Positions 23,889-31,428 of a DNA stretch of 44,507 bases are shown in pieces. Origin of the DNA: Caulobacter sp. (GTDB lineage: Bacteria; Pseudomonadota; Alphaproteobacteria; Caulobacterales; Caulobacteraceae). The notes beneath the pieces were generated by a model, which saw only the letters and a program-made list of their open reading frames with translations, did not search any database and was not told the DNA's origin. The stretch covers positions 1-44,507 of the forward strand of contig JAGHZU010000031.1 of assembly GCA_017745235.1 (NCBI GenBank). Direction: 5' to 3'. Position 1 is the stretch's first letter, and each line of letters starts with the position of its first letter. Both the position numbers and the translations under genes were made by a program.

Positions 23889-25100
23889 TCAGAGGCCCAG
23901 GACCATCTTGGCCATGATGTTGCGCTGGATCTCGTTGGATCCCGCATAGATCGAGGACTTGCGGAAGTTGAAGTAGTACGGCGCCGCCGGCGCGGCGTGG
24001 TCCGGCCCCGCCCGGCCCTCGTTCGTCTGGGCCCACGTGTCCTGCACGAACGGCGCGGCGTAGCTGCCCACCGCCTCGACAGCCAGCTCGCTGATCGCCT
24101 GCTGGGCTTCGGAGCCCGCGCACTTGAGCATCGAGGAAACAGAACCCACCGCCTTGCCCGTGGTGCGACCGGCGAAGACGCGCAGCTCGTTGGCGTTCAG
24201 CGCCTCCACCGAAATCTCCAGGTTGGCGATCTTGTGGCGGAAGTCCGGATCGTCGATCAGCCGCCCGCCGTCGTCGGCCAGTTCCACCTCAGCCAGGCGC
24301 CGCACCTTCTTCAGGGCGTGCATCAGCCCCGGCGCGTAGGCGTTGCCGCGTTCGAATTCCAGCAGGTACTTGGCGTAGGTCCAGCCCTTGTTCTCCTCGC
24401 CGATCCGGTTGGCCACCGGCACGCGGACATTGTCGAAGAAGACCTGGTTGATCTCCTGCTCGCCGTCCGGCGGACCGTCCAGCGTGGGCAACGGCTTGAT
24501 CTGAATGCCGGGCGTGTCCATCCGCAGCAGCAGGAACGAGATGCCGTCCTGCGGTTTGCCCTCGGTCGAGGTGCGCACCAGGCAGAACATCCAGTCGGCC
24601 CATTGGGCGTGGGTCGTCCAGATCTTCGAGCCGTTCAGCACGTAGTCGTCGCCGTCGCGCACGGCCTTCATCTGCAGCGAAGCCAGGTCCGAGCCCGAGC
24701 CCGGCTCGGAATAGCCCTGGCACCACCAGATGTCCGACCGCAAGATCGATGGCAGGTGCTGGGCCTTCTGCGCCTCCGACCCGAAGGCCATGATCACCGG
24801 CGCGCACATCTTAAGCCCCATCGGCGAGGGATGCGGCGTGCCGGCCAGGCTCATCTCCATGTTGAAGATGTAACGCTGCGAGGGCGTGAAGCCCGCCCCG
24901 CCCAGCTCGACCGGCCAATCCGGCGCGGCCCAGCCCCGCTCGTACAGCAGCTTCTGCCACTTCACCTGGCCGGCCTTGTCCAGGTAGCCGTTCTTGGACT
25001 GGGCCATCTGCCGACGCAGGTCGTCGTCATAGGCCTGGGCGATCCAGGCGCGGACCTCCTGCTGGAACGCCAGGTCTTCCGGCGAAAACGCGAGATCCAA
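23889..25100 (-). CDS. Acyl-CoA dehydrogenase
   Basis: A 403-residue flavoprotein of the acyl-CoA dehydrogenase family. EDLAFQQEVRAWIAQAY is the N-terminal helical domain, CQGYSEPGSGSDLASLQMKAVRDGDDYVLNGSKIWTT the middle beta domain that holds FAD and substrate, and SSMLKCAGSEAQQAISELAVEAVG with SSIYAGSNEIQRNIMAKMVLGL the C-terminal domain. It makes alpha,beta-unsaturated acyl-CoAs, passing electrons to ETF. The start is probably TTG at 25100, after the ABM gene stop; a much longer frame upstream lies inside that gene. Four bases separate the ABM stop from this TTG, so the two are co-translated. Confidence 0.93.
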   Translation of the reverse strand: MDLAFSPEDLAFQQEVRAWIAQAYDDDLRRQMAQSKNGYLDKAGQVKWQKLLYERGWAAPDWPVELGGAGFTPSQRYIFNMEMSLAGTPHPSPMGLKMCAPVIMAFGSEAQKAQHLPSILRSDIWWCQGYSEPGSGSDLASLQMKAVRDGDDYVLNGSKIWTTHAQWADWMFCLVRTSTEGKPQDGISFLLLRMDTPGIQIKPLPTLDGPPDGEQEINQVFFDNVRVPVANRIGEENKGWTYAKYLLEFERGNAYAPGLMHALKKVRRLAEVELADDGGRLIDDPDFRHKIANLEISVEALNANELRVFAGRTTGKAVGSVSSMLKCAGSEAQQAISELAVEAVGSYAAPFVQDTWAQTNEGRAGPDHAAPAAPYYFNFRKSSIYAGSNEIQRNIMAKMVLGL

Positions 25101-25105
25101 GGCCC

Positions 25106-25396
25106 CTACTCCACCGCGTCCAGATATTCGATCTCGGGACGGCCGGCCATGAACGGTCCCATGGCCGCGCCGGCGGCCTTGAAGTAGTCGGTTCCGCCGT
25201 GAGCCTTCAGCGCGTCTTCCGAGGCGTAGAGCTCCAGCACCTTGTAGGTCCCGGCCTCGGTCTTGCTTTTGGTCAGCTGGTACATCAGGCAGCCGGGCTC
25301 GTTGGCCTTCACCTTGGCCGCCAGGTCCAGAAACACCTTCTCGAAATCCGCCGCCTTGTCCGGCTGAACCTTCAGCACCGCCACCACGCCGATCAT
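25106..25396 (-). CDS. ABM-superfamily (YgiN-like) monooxygenase
   Basis: A 96-residue antibiotic-biosynthesis-monooxygenase-fold protein: MIGVVAVLKVQPDKAADFEKVFLDLAAKVKANEPGCLMYQLTKS, followed by VLELYASEDALKAHGGTDYFKAAGAAMGPFM. The EPGCLMY and YASEDALKAH motifs are typical of small dimeric alpha/beta-barrel quinol oxygenase-like proteins. GGGAGGA precedes the ATG at 25396. The frame is open further upstream but with a non-family sequence. It is the first gene of a unit with the acyl-CoA dehydrogenase. Confidence 0.85.
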   Translation of the reverse strand: MIGVVAVLKVQPDKAADFEKVFLDLAAKVKANEPGCLMYQLTKSKTEAGTYKVLELYASEDALKAHGGTDYFKAAGAAMGPFMAGRPEIEYLDAVE

Positions 25397-25412
25397 GCAG
25401 TCCTCCCACGAA

Positions 25413-25430
25413 CAGTTGTTTGAACCACTG
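25413..25430 (-). promoter_or_regulatory. Imperfect palindrome upstream of the ABM gene
   Basis: CAGTTGTT-TG-AACCACTG is an 18-bp dyad with one mismatched pair, 17 bp before the ABM start. On the minus strand a TTGCCC box near 25437-25432 would place the -10 over this dyad, which suits a TetR-type repressor of fatty-acid or amino-acid catabolism. No regulator is adjacent. Confidence 0.35.
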
Positions 25431-25529
25431 TCGGGCAAGACGTCGCCGAGAGCAAGGGCGCGGCGCGCCGTTGCGTGACTTGACAACCCAGGGTCGCGCC
25501 TAGCGAAAGTAAGCCGATCCGGGGGCAAT

Positions 25530-26960
25530 ATGACGTCGACGCGCCGAGACCATCTTCGAGGAGCTCTGGCGCTGACCGCCGCTATGGCCGGTCCCGCCTT
25601 GGCGCTCGCCGCCGACGCTCCGCCGGTCGGCGTCTGGTCCGGCACCCTGAACGCCGAAGGCCGGGCCTATCGCGCGAAGATCTTCGTGGCCGACGGGCGG
25701 GCCAGCCTGACCATCGTCGACATGGGCGAGCTGACGATCGAGGCCAGCCGGTTCGAATGGGCCCCTCCGACCCTGACCCTCGAATGGAAGACGAACGACA
25801 TCGCGTTCAAGGGCCGTCTCGCTGGGCCGGACATGCTGGACGGCGTCGTGACCCAGGACGGGCAGGCCTATCCGGCCGCTTTCCGGCGTGGCGACCTGTT
25901 CAAGGTCGACCGGACGGTGCTGGCGCCGGGGCCGCTGACCGCGGCGCGGCTGACGCAGTTGCACGCGATTTCCGGCGCCCCGGCCTTCGGCGCGGGATGG
26001 GCGTTCAGGGACGGCCCCGATCACGTGCTGGTCGAGGGCCGGCGCTCGGCCGACGCCACGGCGGCCGTTACGGCCTCGGACCAGTGGCACATCGGCTCGG
26101 ACACCAAGTCGATGACCGCCACCCTGGCCGCGCGGTTGGTCGAGGCCGGACACATCGACTGGACCGCCACGGTCGCCCAGGTTCTGGACCCGCGCCTCGA
26201 TTTCGACCCGGCCTACGGCGAGGCAAACCTGCTGCACCTGCTGTCGCACCGCGCCGGCCTGCCGCACGATGCGCCCGATCCAGGCTCGACGTTCAGCCGA
26301 TTGCCGCTCGGCGATCCGCGTCCGGAGCGGCTGGCCTATGCGCGTGCGGCCCTGAACCAGCCGCCTCTGGCGAAGGTCGGCGAGGTCGAAAGCTACAGCA
26401 ATGCCGGGTTCGTCGTGGCGGCGACCATGCTCGAAGTAGTGACGGGCCGGTCCTGGGAGCGGCTGATGCGCGAGCAGGTCTTCGCGCCCCTGGGCCTGGG
26501 GAGCGCGGGCTTCGGCCCTCCTCGGACCAGCCGGCCGCCTTCGCAGCCGTTGGGACATGCCCGGGGCCCGGACGGTTTCCTGCATCCCGAGACCCGGCGG
26601 GACAAGGCCGACCTGCCCGTCGTCCTGGGCCCGGCGGGACTGGCGCACATCAACCTCGGCGATCTGCTGACCTATCTGAAGGCCCACCGGGACCGGCCGG
26701 CGACCTTCCTGAGCCAGGCTTCATGGGAACGCCTGCAGACAGCGCCGTTCGGCGGCTATTCAGCTCTGGGCTGGGGCGTCGACGCCCAAGGCAGCCTGGG
26801 TCACACGGGTTCGAACGGGCTGTGGTGGGCGCAGGTCTTCATCGACCGGCCGGCGAGCCTAGTGTTCGCGGGCGTCCAGAATGCGGTGACGCCCGAGGCG
26901 CAATCGGTGATGCGGCAGGCGTTGGATGCGGCCCGGCTGAGTCGGACCTCGGCGTCCTAG
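25530..26960 (+). CDS. Exported beta-lactamase-like serine hydrolase
   Basis: A 476-residue protein of the class C beta-lactamase/D-aminopeptidase family (PF00144). An N-terminal signal (MTSTRRDHLRGALALTAAMAG, RR present but not a full Tat consensus) exports it. Residues 30-125 form an added N-terminal domain (GVWSGTLNAEGRAYRAKIFVAD...). The catalytic part has SDTK (Ser190, Lys193), the tyrosine motif YSN (289-291) and HTGSNG near the C terminus, in place of KTG. Such enzymes hydrolyse peptides, esters or peptidoglycan fragments; true beta-lactamase activity is not implied. Its stop shares CTAG with the convergent small membrane gene. Confidence 0.88.
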   Translation: MTSTRRDHLRGALALTAAMAGPALALAADAPPVGVWSGTLNAEGRAYRAKIFVADGRASLTIVDMGELTIEASRFEWAPPTLTLEWKTNDIAFKGRLAGPDMLDGVVTQDGQAYPAAFRRGDLFKVDRTVLAPGPLTAARLTQLHAISGAPAFGAGWAFRDGPDHVLVEGRRSADATAAVTASDQWHIGSDTKSMTATLAARLVEAGHIDWTATVAQVLDPRLDFDPAYGEANLLHLLSHRAGLPHDAPDPGSTFSRLPLGDPRPERLAYARAALNQPPLAKVGEVESYSNAGFVVAATMLEVVTGRSWERLMREQVFAPLGLGSAGFGPPRTSRPPSQPLGHARGPDGFLHPETRRDKADLPVVLGPAGLAHINLGDLLTYLKAHRDRPATFLSQASWERLQTAPFGGYSALGWGVDAQGSLGHTGSNGLWWAQVFIDRPASLVFAGVQNAVTPEAQSVMRQALDAARLSRTSAS

Positions 26961-27253
26961 CGCCGCTCGTTCCAGCCGTAGGCGACCCACGAGTGGCCGC
27001 CCATGTGGCGGGCCTCGATCAGGGCCGGATCGACCGGGGCTGTAGCAGGGTTGCGACGAGCGCGGAACGCGAAGGCGGCCAGGCCCAGCAGCGCCGTGGC
27101 CATGAAGCCGATGACCACCAGGGTCGCGGCGAACACCACCGCCAGCACCGCCGCGACGGCCACGGCGATCGACGTCGCCACGCCACCCGCCACGGCCGCC
27201 AGACTCCGCCAGGCGAAACCGGCTGCCTTGGGTGTCCCGAGCGTCTCCATCAT
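26957..27253 (-). CDS. Small membrane protein, unknown
   Basis: A 98-residue protein with hydrophobic segments at about 17-40 and 42-63 (AVAGGVATSIAVAVAAVLAVVFAATLVVIGFMATALLGLAAFAF), short charged ends, and a C-terminal tail with GGHSWVAYGWNERR. It is probably a hairpin in the inner membrane. No family is known to me. Two ATGs are adjacent; the first is used, after GAGGAC. A TTGACG box at 27313-27308 on the minus strand may be its promoter. Confidence 0.6.
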   Translation of the reverse strand: MMETLGTPKAAGFAWRSLAAVAGGVATSIAVAVAAVLAVVFAATLVVIGFMATALLGLAAFAFRARRNPATAPVDPALIEARHMGGHSWVAYGWNERR

Positions 27254-27397
27254 CGTCCTCGCAGGCGTGCCCCGCCCTCCAAGCTAAGGTGGGGCGCCAA
27301 TCTTAAACGTCAACTGAACACCCCACGGATGGTTCCGTAAAATGAAATCGACGTCAAAAGGCGCTTTGCCCCAGGGCGGTTCGGGAATTCACCGGGT

Positions 27398-28093
27398 CTA
27401 GCCGGCGGCCAGACCCGCCAGTTCGCGACGCTCGCGCATCACCGTCGCGAAAGCGGCGTTGATCGCGGCCGACTTGGCCTCCGCCACCTCGATGAACTCC
27501 AGCGGCAGGCCCCGGGCCCGAGCCCGATCGGGGTGGGCCTCCGAAAGCGCCGCGCGCCAGGCCGAGTGCACCACCGCGTCCTCGGCGTCGGCCGGCACGT
27601 CCAGGATGCGGTACGGATCGTCCGGGTCGCTGCCCACATGGGTGGCGGTCATCCGGCGGAACGAGAGCGGCGACATGCCGAACAGGTCGGCGACCCGCTC
27701 CAGATAGGCCAGTTCGTCCTGCGTCACGGCCCCGTCGGCCTTGGCGATGTGGAACAGCCCGTCCAGCACGTCCTCGAGGATCTGCGGGCAGGTGCGATAG
27801 CGCTTAGCCAAACGCTTTGCGTAGCTTTCGAAGCCGTGAGTCGTCTGTCGCGCCAAGTCGTACAGGCGGTGAATGTTGTTCTCCGACTCGGGGTCGGGGT
27901 GGAACACCTCGGCGAAGGCGGCGTATTCGTCGCCGTCGGCCGAGCCGTCGGCCTTGGCCAGCTTGGCGCCCAGGGCCGTGACCGCCGTCGAAAAGGCGGG
28001 ATCCTGCCCTGGCAGGCCCGGCGGGCATTCCTGGCATTCCGCCAGGTCCAGCCGACGGGCGGCGAGGCTTGCGATGTTGCGCCAGAAGGTCAT
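27398..28093 (-). CDS. TerB/J-domain protein (DjlA-like)
   Basis: A 231-residue protein with a TerB-like helical domain at about 30-150 (FSTAVTALGAKLAKADGSADGDEYAAFAEVF, IAKADGAVTQDELAYLERVADLFGM) and a C-terminal J domain at about 165-231 (DPYRILDVPADAEDAVVHSAWRAALSEAHPDRARARG), including the HPD motif. This is the architecture of DjlA, a DnaK cochaperone, but there is no clear N-terminal transmembrane helix. N-terminal cysteines (CQECPPG) are present. The ATG at 28093 lacks a good Shine-Dalgarno; the upstream frame does not look coding, so the start is uncertain. Confidence 0.8.
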   Translation of the reverse strand: MTFWRNIASLAARRLDLAECQECPPGLPGQDPAFSTAVTALGAKLAKADGSADGDEYAAFAEVFHPDPESENNIHRLYDLARQTTHGFESYAKRLAKRYRTCPQILEDVLDGLFHIAKADGAVTQDELAYLERVADLFGMSPLSFRRMTATHVGSDPDDPYRILDVPADAEDAVVHSAWRAALSEAHPDRARARGLPLEFIEVAEAKSAAINAAFATVMRERRELAGLAAG

Positions 28094-28457
28094 GAAGACG
28101 ACGACAGTCCAGTAGCGTGGCTGAGTTATGGCGATCAGGTTGCGGGCAGGCCCGACCGGGGATCGCCCCCAGGGAACGTGACCTAAGGACCACGCTCCGG
28201 GCGCGGCTTCTAGCACAAAAACGCTGCCGCCCCACCCGGCGCTTGCTGCGGCGCACATTGAATATTTGTAACGGTCGATTTCGTCACAGCGCGGGAATCT
28301 TTGTATCGATCGGGAGCCGTTCGGCCCCTTGGCTCGTTATGGTGGCGCTTGACCGTCTGGCGCCGATTGCGACGCCGGCGCCATGCTCCGGTCCCATTGC
28401 GGCCGGAAACGTTCTAATCGACGCGTACGACGCCTTATCAAGAGGATCTCCGCCCGC
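28094..28457. other. Divergent intergenic region, 364 bp
   Basis: No gene is seen. It must contain the promoters of the DjlA-like (minus) and the secreted protein (plus) genes. An AT-rich block lies at 28256-28275, and a TTGACCG box at 28349-28355 and GGCGCC repeats at 28359-28364 and 28377-28382 lie on the plus side. Nothing else stands out. Confidence 0.4.
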
Positions 28458-29324
28458 ATGGCGACTGCTTTCCTTCTCGCCCTGGCCATGCTGGCCCAGG
28501 ACGCCCCGGTTTCCACCGCGCCGAAGGCTTCCGCTCCCCCGCCCCGCACCACGCCCGCCGCCACGCCGCCCAACGACGACTACGGCTATGTCTCGTGGTG
28601 CTATGGCGCGCTGGGCGGCTATGTCGACCTGTACGACAAGGTGATGCCCGAGGTGACGCGCATCGAGAAGACCTTCCCTGGTCCGGACGGTTTCGCCGCG
28701 GCGATGAAGGAATATCCGGTCATGCGCAACCAGGCGCGAACCGATCTGAAGACCTACCGTTCGGCCATCATCGCCGCCGAAAAGGCCAGCCCCCGTCCGA
28801 TCTCGGAGTACGGCGCGGCCGCCATCAAGAAGGGCCATTCCGTCTGGGGGGGCTCCGACCAGGTCGACAAGGCGCGTCTGGCCCAGGTGTGGATGAGCTG
28901 GAGCCCGCCCGGCGACTGCGAGACGCGCGCCAAGGCCCTTGAGACCAAGTCCAACCTGTTCGGCCAGGCCCTGAACTACAACGTCAAGAGCGCCATCCCG
29001 CCCGAGCCGGAAACCGCGCCGAACCAACCGCCCGCCGAGGCCGCGCCCTCGGCGACCGAGACACCGGTCGCCGAGACTCCCGCGCCCAAGCCGATCAAGG
29101 CTTCGGTCACCAAGCCCGCAACCAAGCCGGCGGCCAAACCGGCAGGGACCACCGTGCAAGCGACGGCCGAGACCGCTCCAGCCGCCCCGCGGCCCAAGGC
29201 CCAGATCGTCAAGTCGGCCCCGACCGAAACGATCATCGATCCGGCCAACCCCAAGCCCTGCGCCGGCAGCCTCGTGCCCGCCAAGCGCGGCGGCAAGGAC
29301 GTGCTGGTCTGCAAGCCGGATTGA
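28458..29324 (+). CDS. Exported alanine/proline-rich protein, unknown
   Basis: A 288-residue protein. A short hydrophobic N terminus (MATAFLLALAMLAQDAPVST) looks like a signal peptide. A folded middle, about 40-180, contains YVSWCYGALGGYVDLYDKVMPEVTRIE and AQVWMSWSPPGDCETRAKALETKSNLFGQALNYN with two cysteines; a long Ala/Pro/Thr/Lys linker (about 185-260) leads to ANPKPCAGSLVPAKRGGKDVLVCKPD with two more cysteines. The ATG at 28458 fits the signal peptide; the upstream frame is poor. No family is recognised. Linker composition suggests the C-terminal part spans a distance such as the periplasm. Confidence 0.65.
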   Translation: MATAFLLALAMLAQDAPVSTAPKASAPPPRTTPAATPPNDDYGYVSWCYGALGGYVDLYDKVMPEVTRIEKTFPGPDGFAAAMKEYPVMRNQARTDLKTYRSAIIAAEKASPRPISEYGAAAIKKGHSVWGGSDQVDKARLAQVWMSWSPPGDCETRAKALETKSNLFGQALNYNVKSAIPPEPETAPNQPPAEAAPSATETPVAETPAPKPIKASVTKPATKPAAKPAGTTVQATAETAPAAPRPKAQIVKSAPTETIIDPANPKPCAGSLVPAKRGGKDVLVCKPD

Positions 29325-29339
29325 TCGGGCCAACCGGGA

Positions 29340-30815
29340 TCAAGGCGTGGTCGGCAGGGTTCCGCTCTCGGCCACGCCCTTGAACCAGCCATAGGAAGCC
29401 TTGGGCGTGCGCACGCCGGTCGCGCGGTCCATGGCCACCAGGCCGAACTTCGACGTGTAGCCCAGGTCCCACTCCCAGTTGTCGACCAGCGTCCAGGTGA
29501 AATAGCCGCCGATCCTGGAGCCGGCCTCCATCGCCCCCTTCACCGCCTCCAGGTGACGTCGCAGGTACTGGCTGCGGAAGGTGTCCTGGATAACGCCCGG
29601 ACCATTTCCGAACGGGTCGGAACAGCCGTTCTCGGTGATCAGGACCGGCGGATTGCCGTATTCGCGACGCACCGTCTCCAGCACCTCGGCCAGTCCCGAT
29701 GGATCGATGTGGCGCCCGAACGCGTCCAGTTCGCTGCCCTTGGGCGGCGAGGCGGGGGCGATGTGGCTGGGCGAGTTCAGGTCCAGCCGCACATAGGCCG
29801 GCGCGTAATAGTTCACGCCCAGGAAGTCGATCGGCTGGCGGATCGTCGCCAGGTCTCCGTCACGAACGTGCCCGTTCAGGAAATCGTCCATCAGGCGCGG
29901 ATACGACCCCTTCAGGAGAGGATCCAGCCAGGCCCGGTTCCACAGCGCGTCCAGTCCCGTGGCCGCCGGACGGTTCCAGAAAGCCAGCGGCGCATCAGCC
30001 GGGCGGCAGGGCTGCAGGGCCTGGGTCGTACCGATCGTCAGGCCGTCTTTCGCCGCGCGCAGGGCCTTGATCGCCAACCCCTGCCCCAGGTTCATGTGGT
30101 GCACCGTCGGGCCCAGCAGGGCGATGTCCTTCAGGCCGGGGGCATGCTCGCCCAGCACGTGGCCGAACACGGCGTGCACGGCCGGCTCGTTCAGGGTGAT
30201 GTAGTGCTTGAGCCGGTCGCCCAGGCGCGAGGCCACTGCGGCGGCGTAGTCGGCGAAGCTCTGGGCGGTGTCGCGCGCGCTCCAGCCGCCCTTGTCCTGC
30301 AGGGCCTGGGGCAGGTCCCAGTGGAACAGCGTCGCATAGGGCGTCACGCCCTTGGCAAGGCAGGCGTCCACCAGCCGCTCATAATGATCCAGCCCCGCGG
30401 TGTTGACCGAGCCCGCCCCTGTCGGCAGCACCCGCGACCAGGCGATCGAGAAGCGGAAGGCCTTCAGCCCCGCTCCCGCGATCAGATCCACGTCCTCGGC
30501 GTAGCGGTTATAGCTGTCGGTGGCGACGTCGGCGGTCGAACCGTCCTTGATCCGGCCCGGCAGCCTCTCGAACGTGTCCCATATGGTGGGACCCCGCCCG
30601 TCGGCCGTAGGAGCCCCTTCGGTCTGGAAGGCTGCCGTGGCCACGCCCCAGACGAAGTCCTTCGGGAACTGGCGCGACTTGATCGCCACCGCCGTCTCGC
30701 CCGGGCCGGCGCATCCGCCCAAGCCCAGGCCCGCCGCGCCGATCGCTCCGCCGGCCGCCAACACGCCCAACGCCCTGCGGCTGACGCCGCCCTGGCCAAC
30801 GCCCTTGTCGCCCAT
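29340..30815 (-). CDS. Exported GH1 beta-glucosidase (Tat/lipoprotein signal)
   Basis: A 491-residue family 1 glycoside hydrolase. The acid/base is Glu210 in TLNEP and the nucleophile Glu395 in ITENG; FVWGVATAAFQTEG, FRFSIAWSRVLP, LFHWDLPQ and FLGVNYYAPAY are classical. It hydrolyses beta-glucosides from the non-reducing end. The N terminus is unusual: VSRRALGVLAAGG is twin-arginine-like and LGGC (Cys35) is a lipobox, so it is predicted to be a Tat-exported lipoprotein, whereas GH1 enzymes are usually cytosolic. The start at 30815 yields this signal. It ends 15 bp from the end of the convergent secreted gene. Confidence 0.93.
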   Translation of the reverse strand: MGDKGVGQGGVSRRALGVLAAGGAIGAAGLGLGGCAGPGETAVAIKSRQFPKDFVWGVATAAFQTEGAPTADGRGPTIWDTFERLPGRIKDGSTADVATDSYNRYAEDVDLIAGAGLKAFRFSIAWSRVLPTGAGSVNTAGLDHYERLVDACLAKGVTPYATLFHWDLPQALQDKGGWSARDTAQSFADYAAAVASRLGDRLKHYITLNEPAVHAVFGHVLGEHAPGLKDIALLGPTVHHMNLGQGLAIKALRAAKDGLTIGTTQALQPCRPADAPLAFWNRPAATGLDALWNRAWLDPLLKGSYPRLMDDFLNGHVRDGDLATIRQPIDFLGVNYYAPAYVRLDLNSPSHIAPASPPKGSELDAFGRHIDPSGLAEVLETVRREYGNPPVLITENGCSDPFGNGPGVIQDTFRSQYLRRHLEAVKGAMEAGSRIGGYFTWTLVDNWEWDLGYTSKFGLVAMDRATGVRTPKASYGWFKGVAESGTLPTTP

Positions 30816-30939
30816 CGCTCCCCCCGTCGAAGATCGTCCGCCTTCGCAGGATTGAGAGGATGATCCGAAAACGGCCCGGTTGACCAGTCGCCACGGACGC
30901 GCCTCGCCGCTCCACCGGGGAGCGGCGGGCAAGGTCAGC

Positions 30940-31320
30940 TCACCAGCCGGCCCAGGTCACGATGGGGTGGCCGTTGTCCAGACGGATCATGAGGGCGCAG
31001 TCGGTCACGTCCCTGGACGCGGGGATCGAGTTCTGGGTCGAGAAGCCATCGAAGTTCGACCAGTAGAGCATCCGCCCTTCGTCGTCGTTCACCCAGAACG
31101 ACACCTGCCAGCTGCCATCGACGGCCACCACGCTGATGTGGTGATCGGGCCAATAGTCGGAACTGGAACAGTCGGGCAGGAAGATCCAGTTGTTGTCCGT
31201 CCCTCCCGTGTGCGTGACCGTCCACGCCGGAAGCGTGCAATTGTCTTCGGAATGCTCAACGCTGGTCAGCTTGGCCGCCACGCCGGTGGCGTTGCCGACG
31301 GCGTAAAGTATGTGGGCCAT
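30940..31320 (-). CDS. Orphan 126-residue protein, unknown
   Basis: The product reads MAHILYAVGNATGVAAKLTS at the start, then WTVTHTGGTDNNWIFLPDCSSSDYWPDHHISVVAVDGSWQVSFWVNDDEGRMLYWSNFDG and ends IRLDNGHPIVTWAGW. It is rich in Trp, Asp and Asn and looks all-beta, with three cysteines and no signal peptide. I recognise no family. The ATG at 31320 follows GGGGAAAT; an in-frame ATG at 31407 would add 29 unconvincing residues. Codon and base use in the flank (31370-31450) is AT-richer than the surroundings, a hint of recent acquisition. It is in the same orientation as the DUF885 gene. Confidence 0.6.
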   Translation of the reverse strand: MAHILYAVGNATGVAAKLTSVEHSEDNCTLPAWTVTHTGGTDNNWIFLPDCSSSDYWPDHHISVVAVDGSWQVSFWVNDDEGRMLYWSNFDGFSTQNSIPASRDVTDCALMIRLDNGHPIVTWAGW

Positions 31321-31428
31321 GAGATTTCCCCGTGATTGCAGCGATGGATAAGTCCACCGAAGACAATCATGGAGCTCTCCAACGCGCGAACCAAGCATTT
31401 CCCGCATGAGTCACTATTTATGATTACA

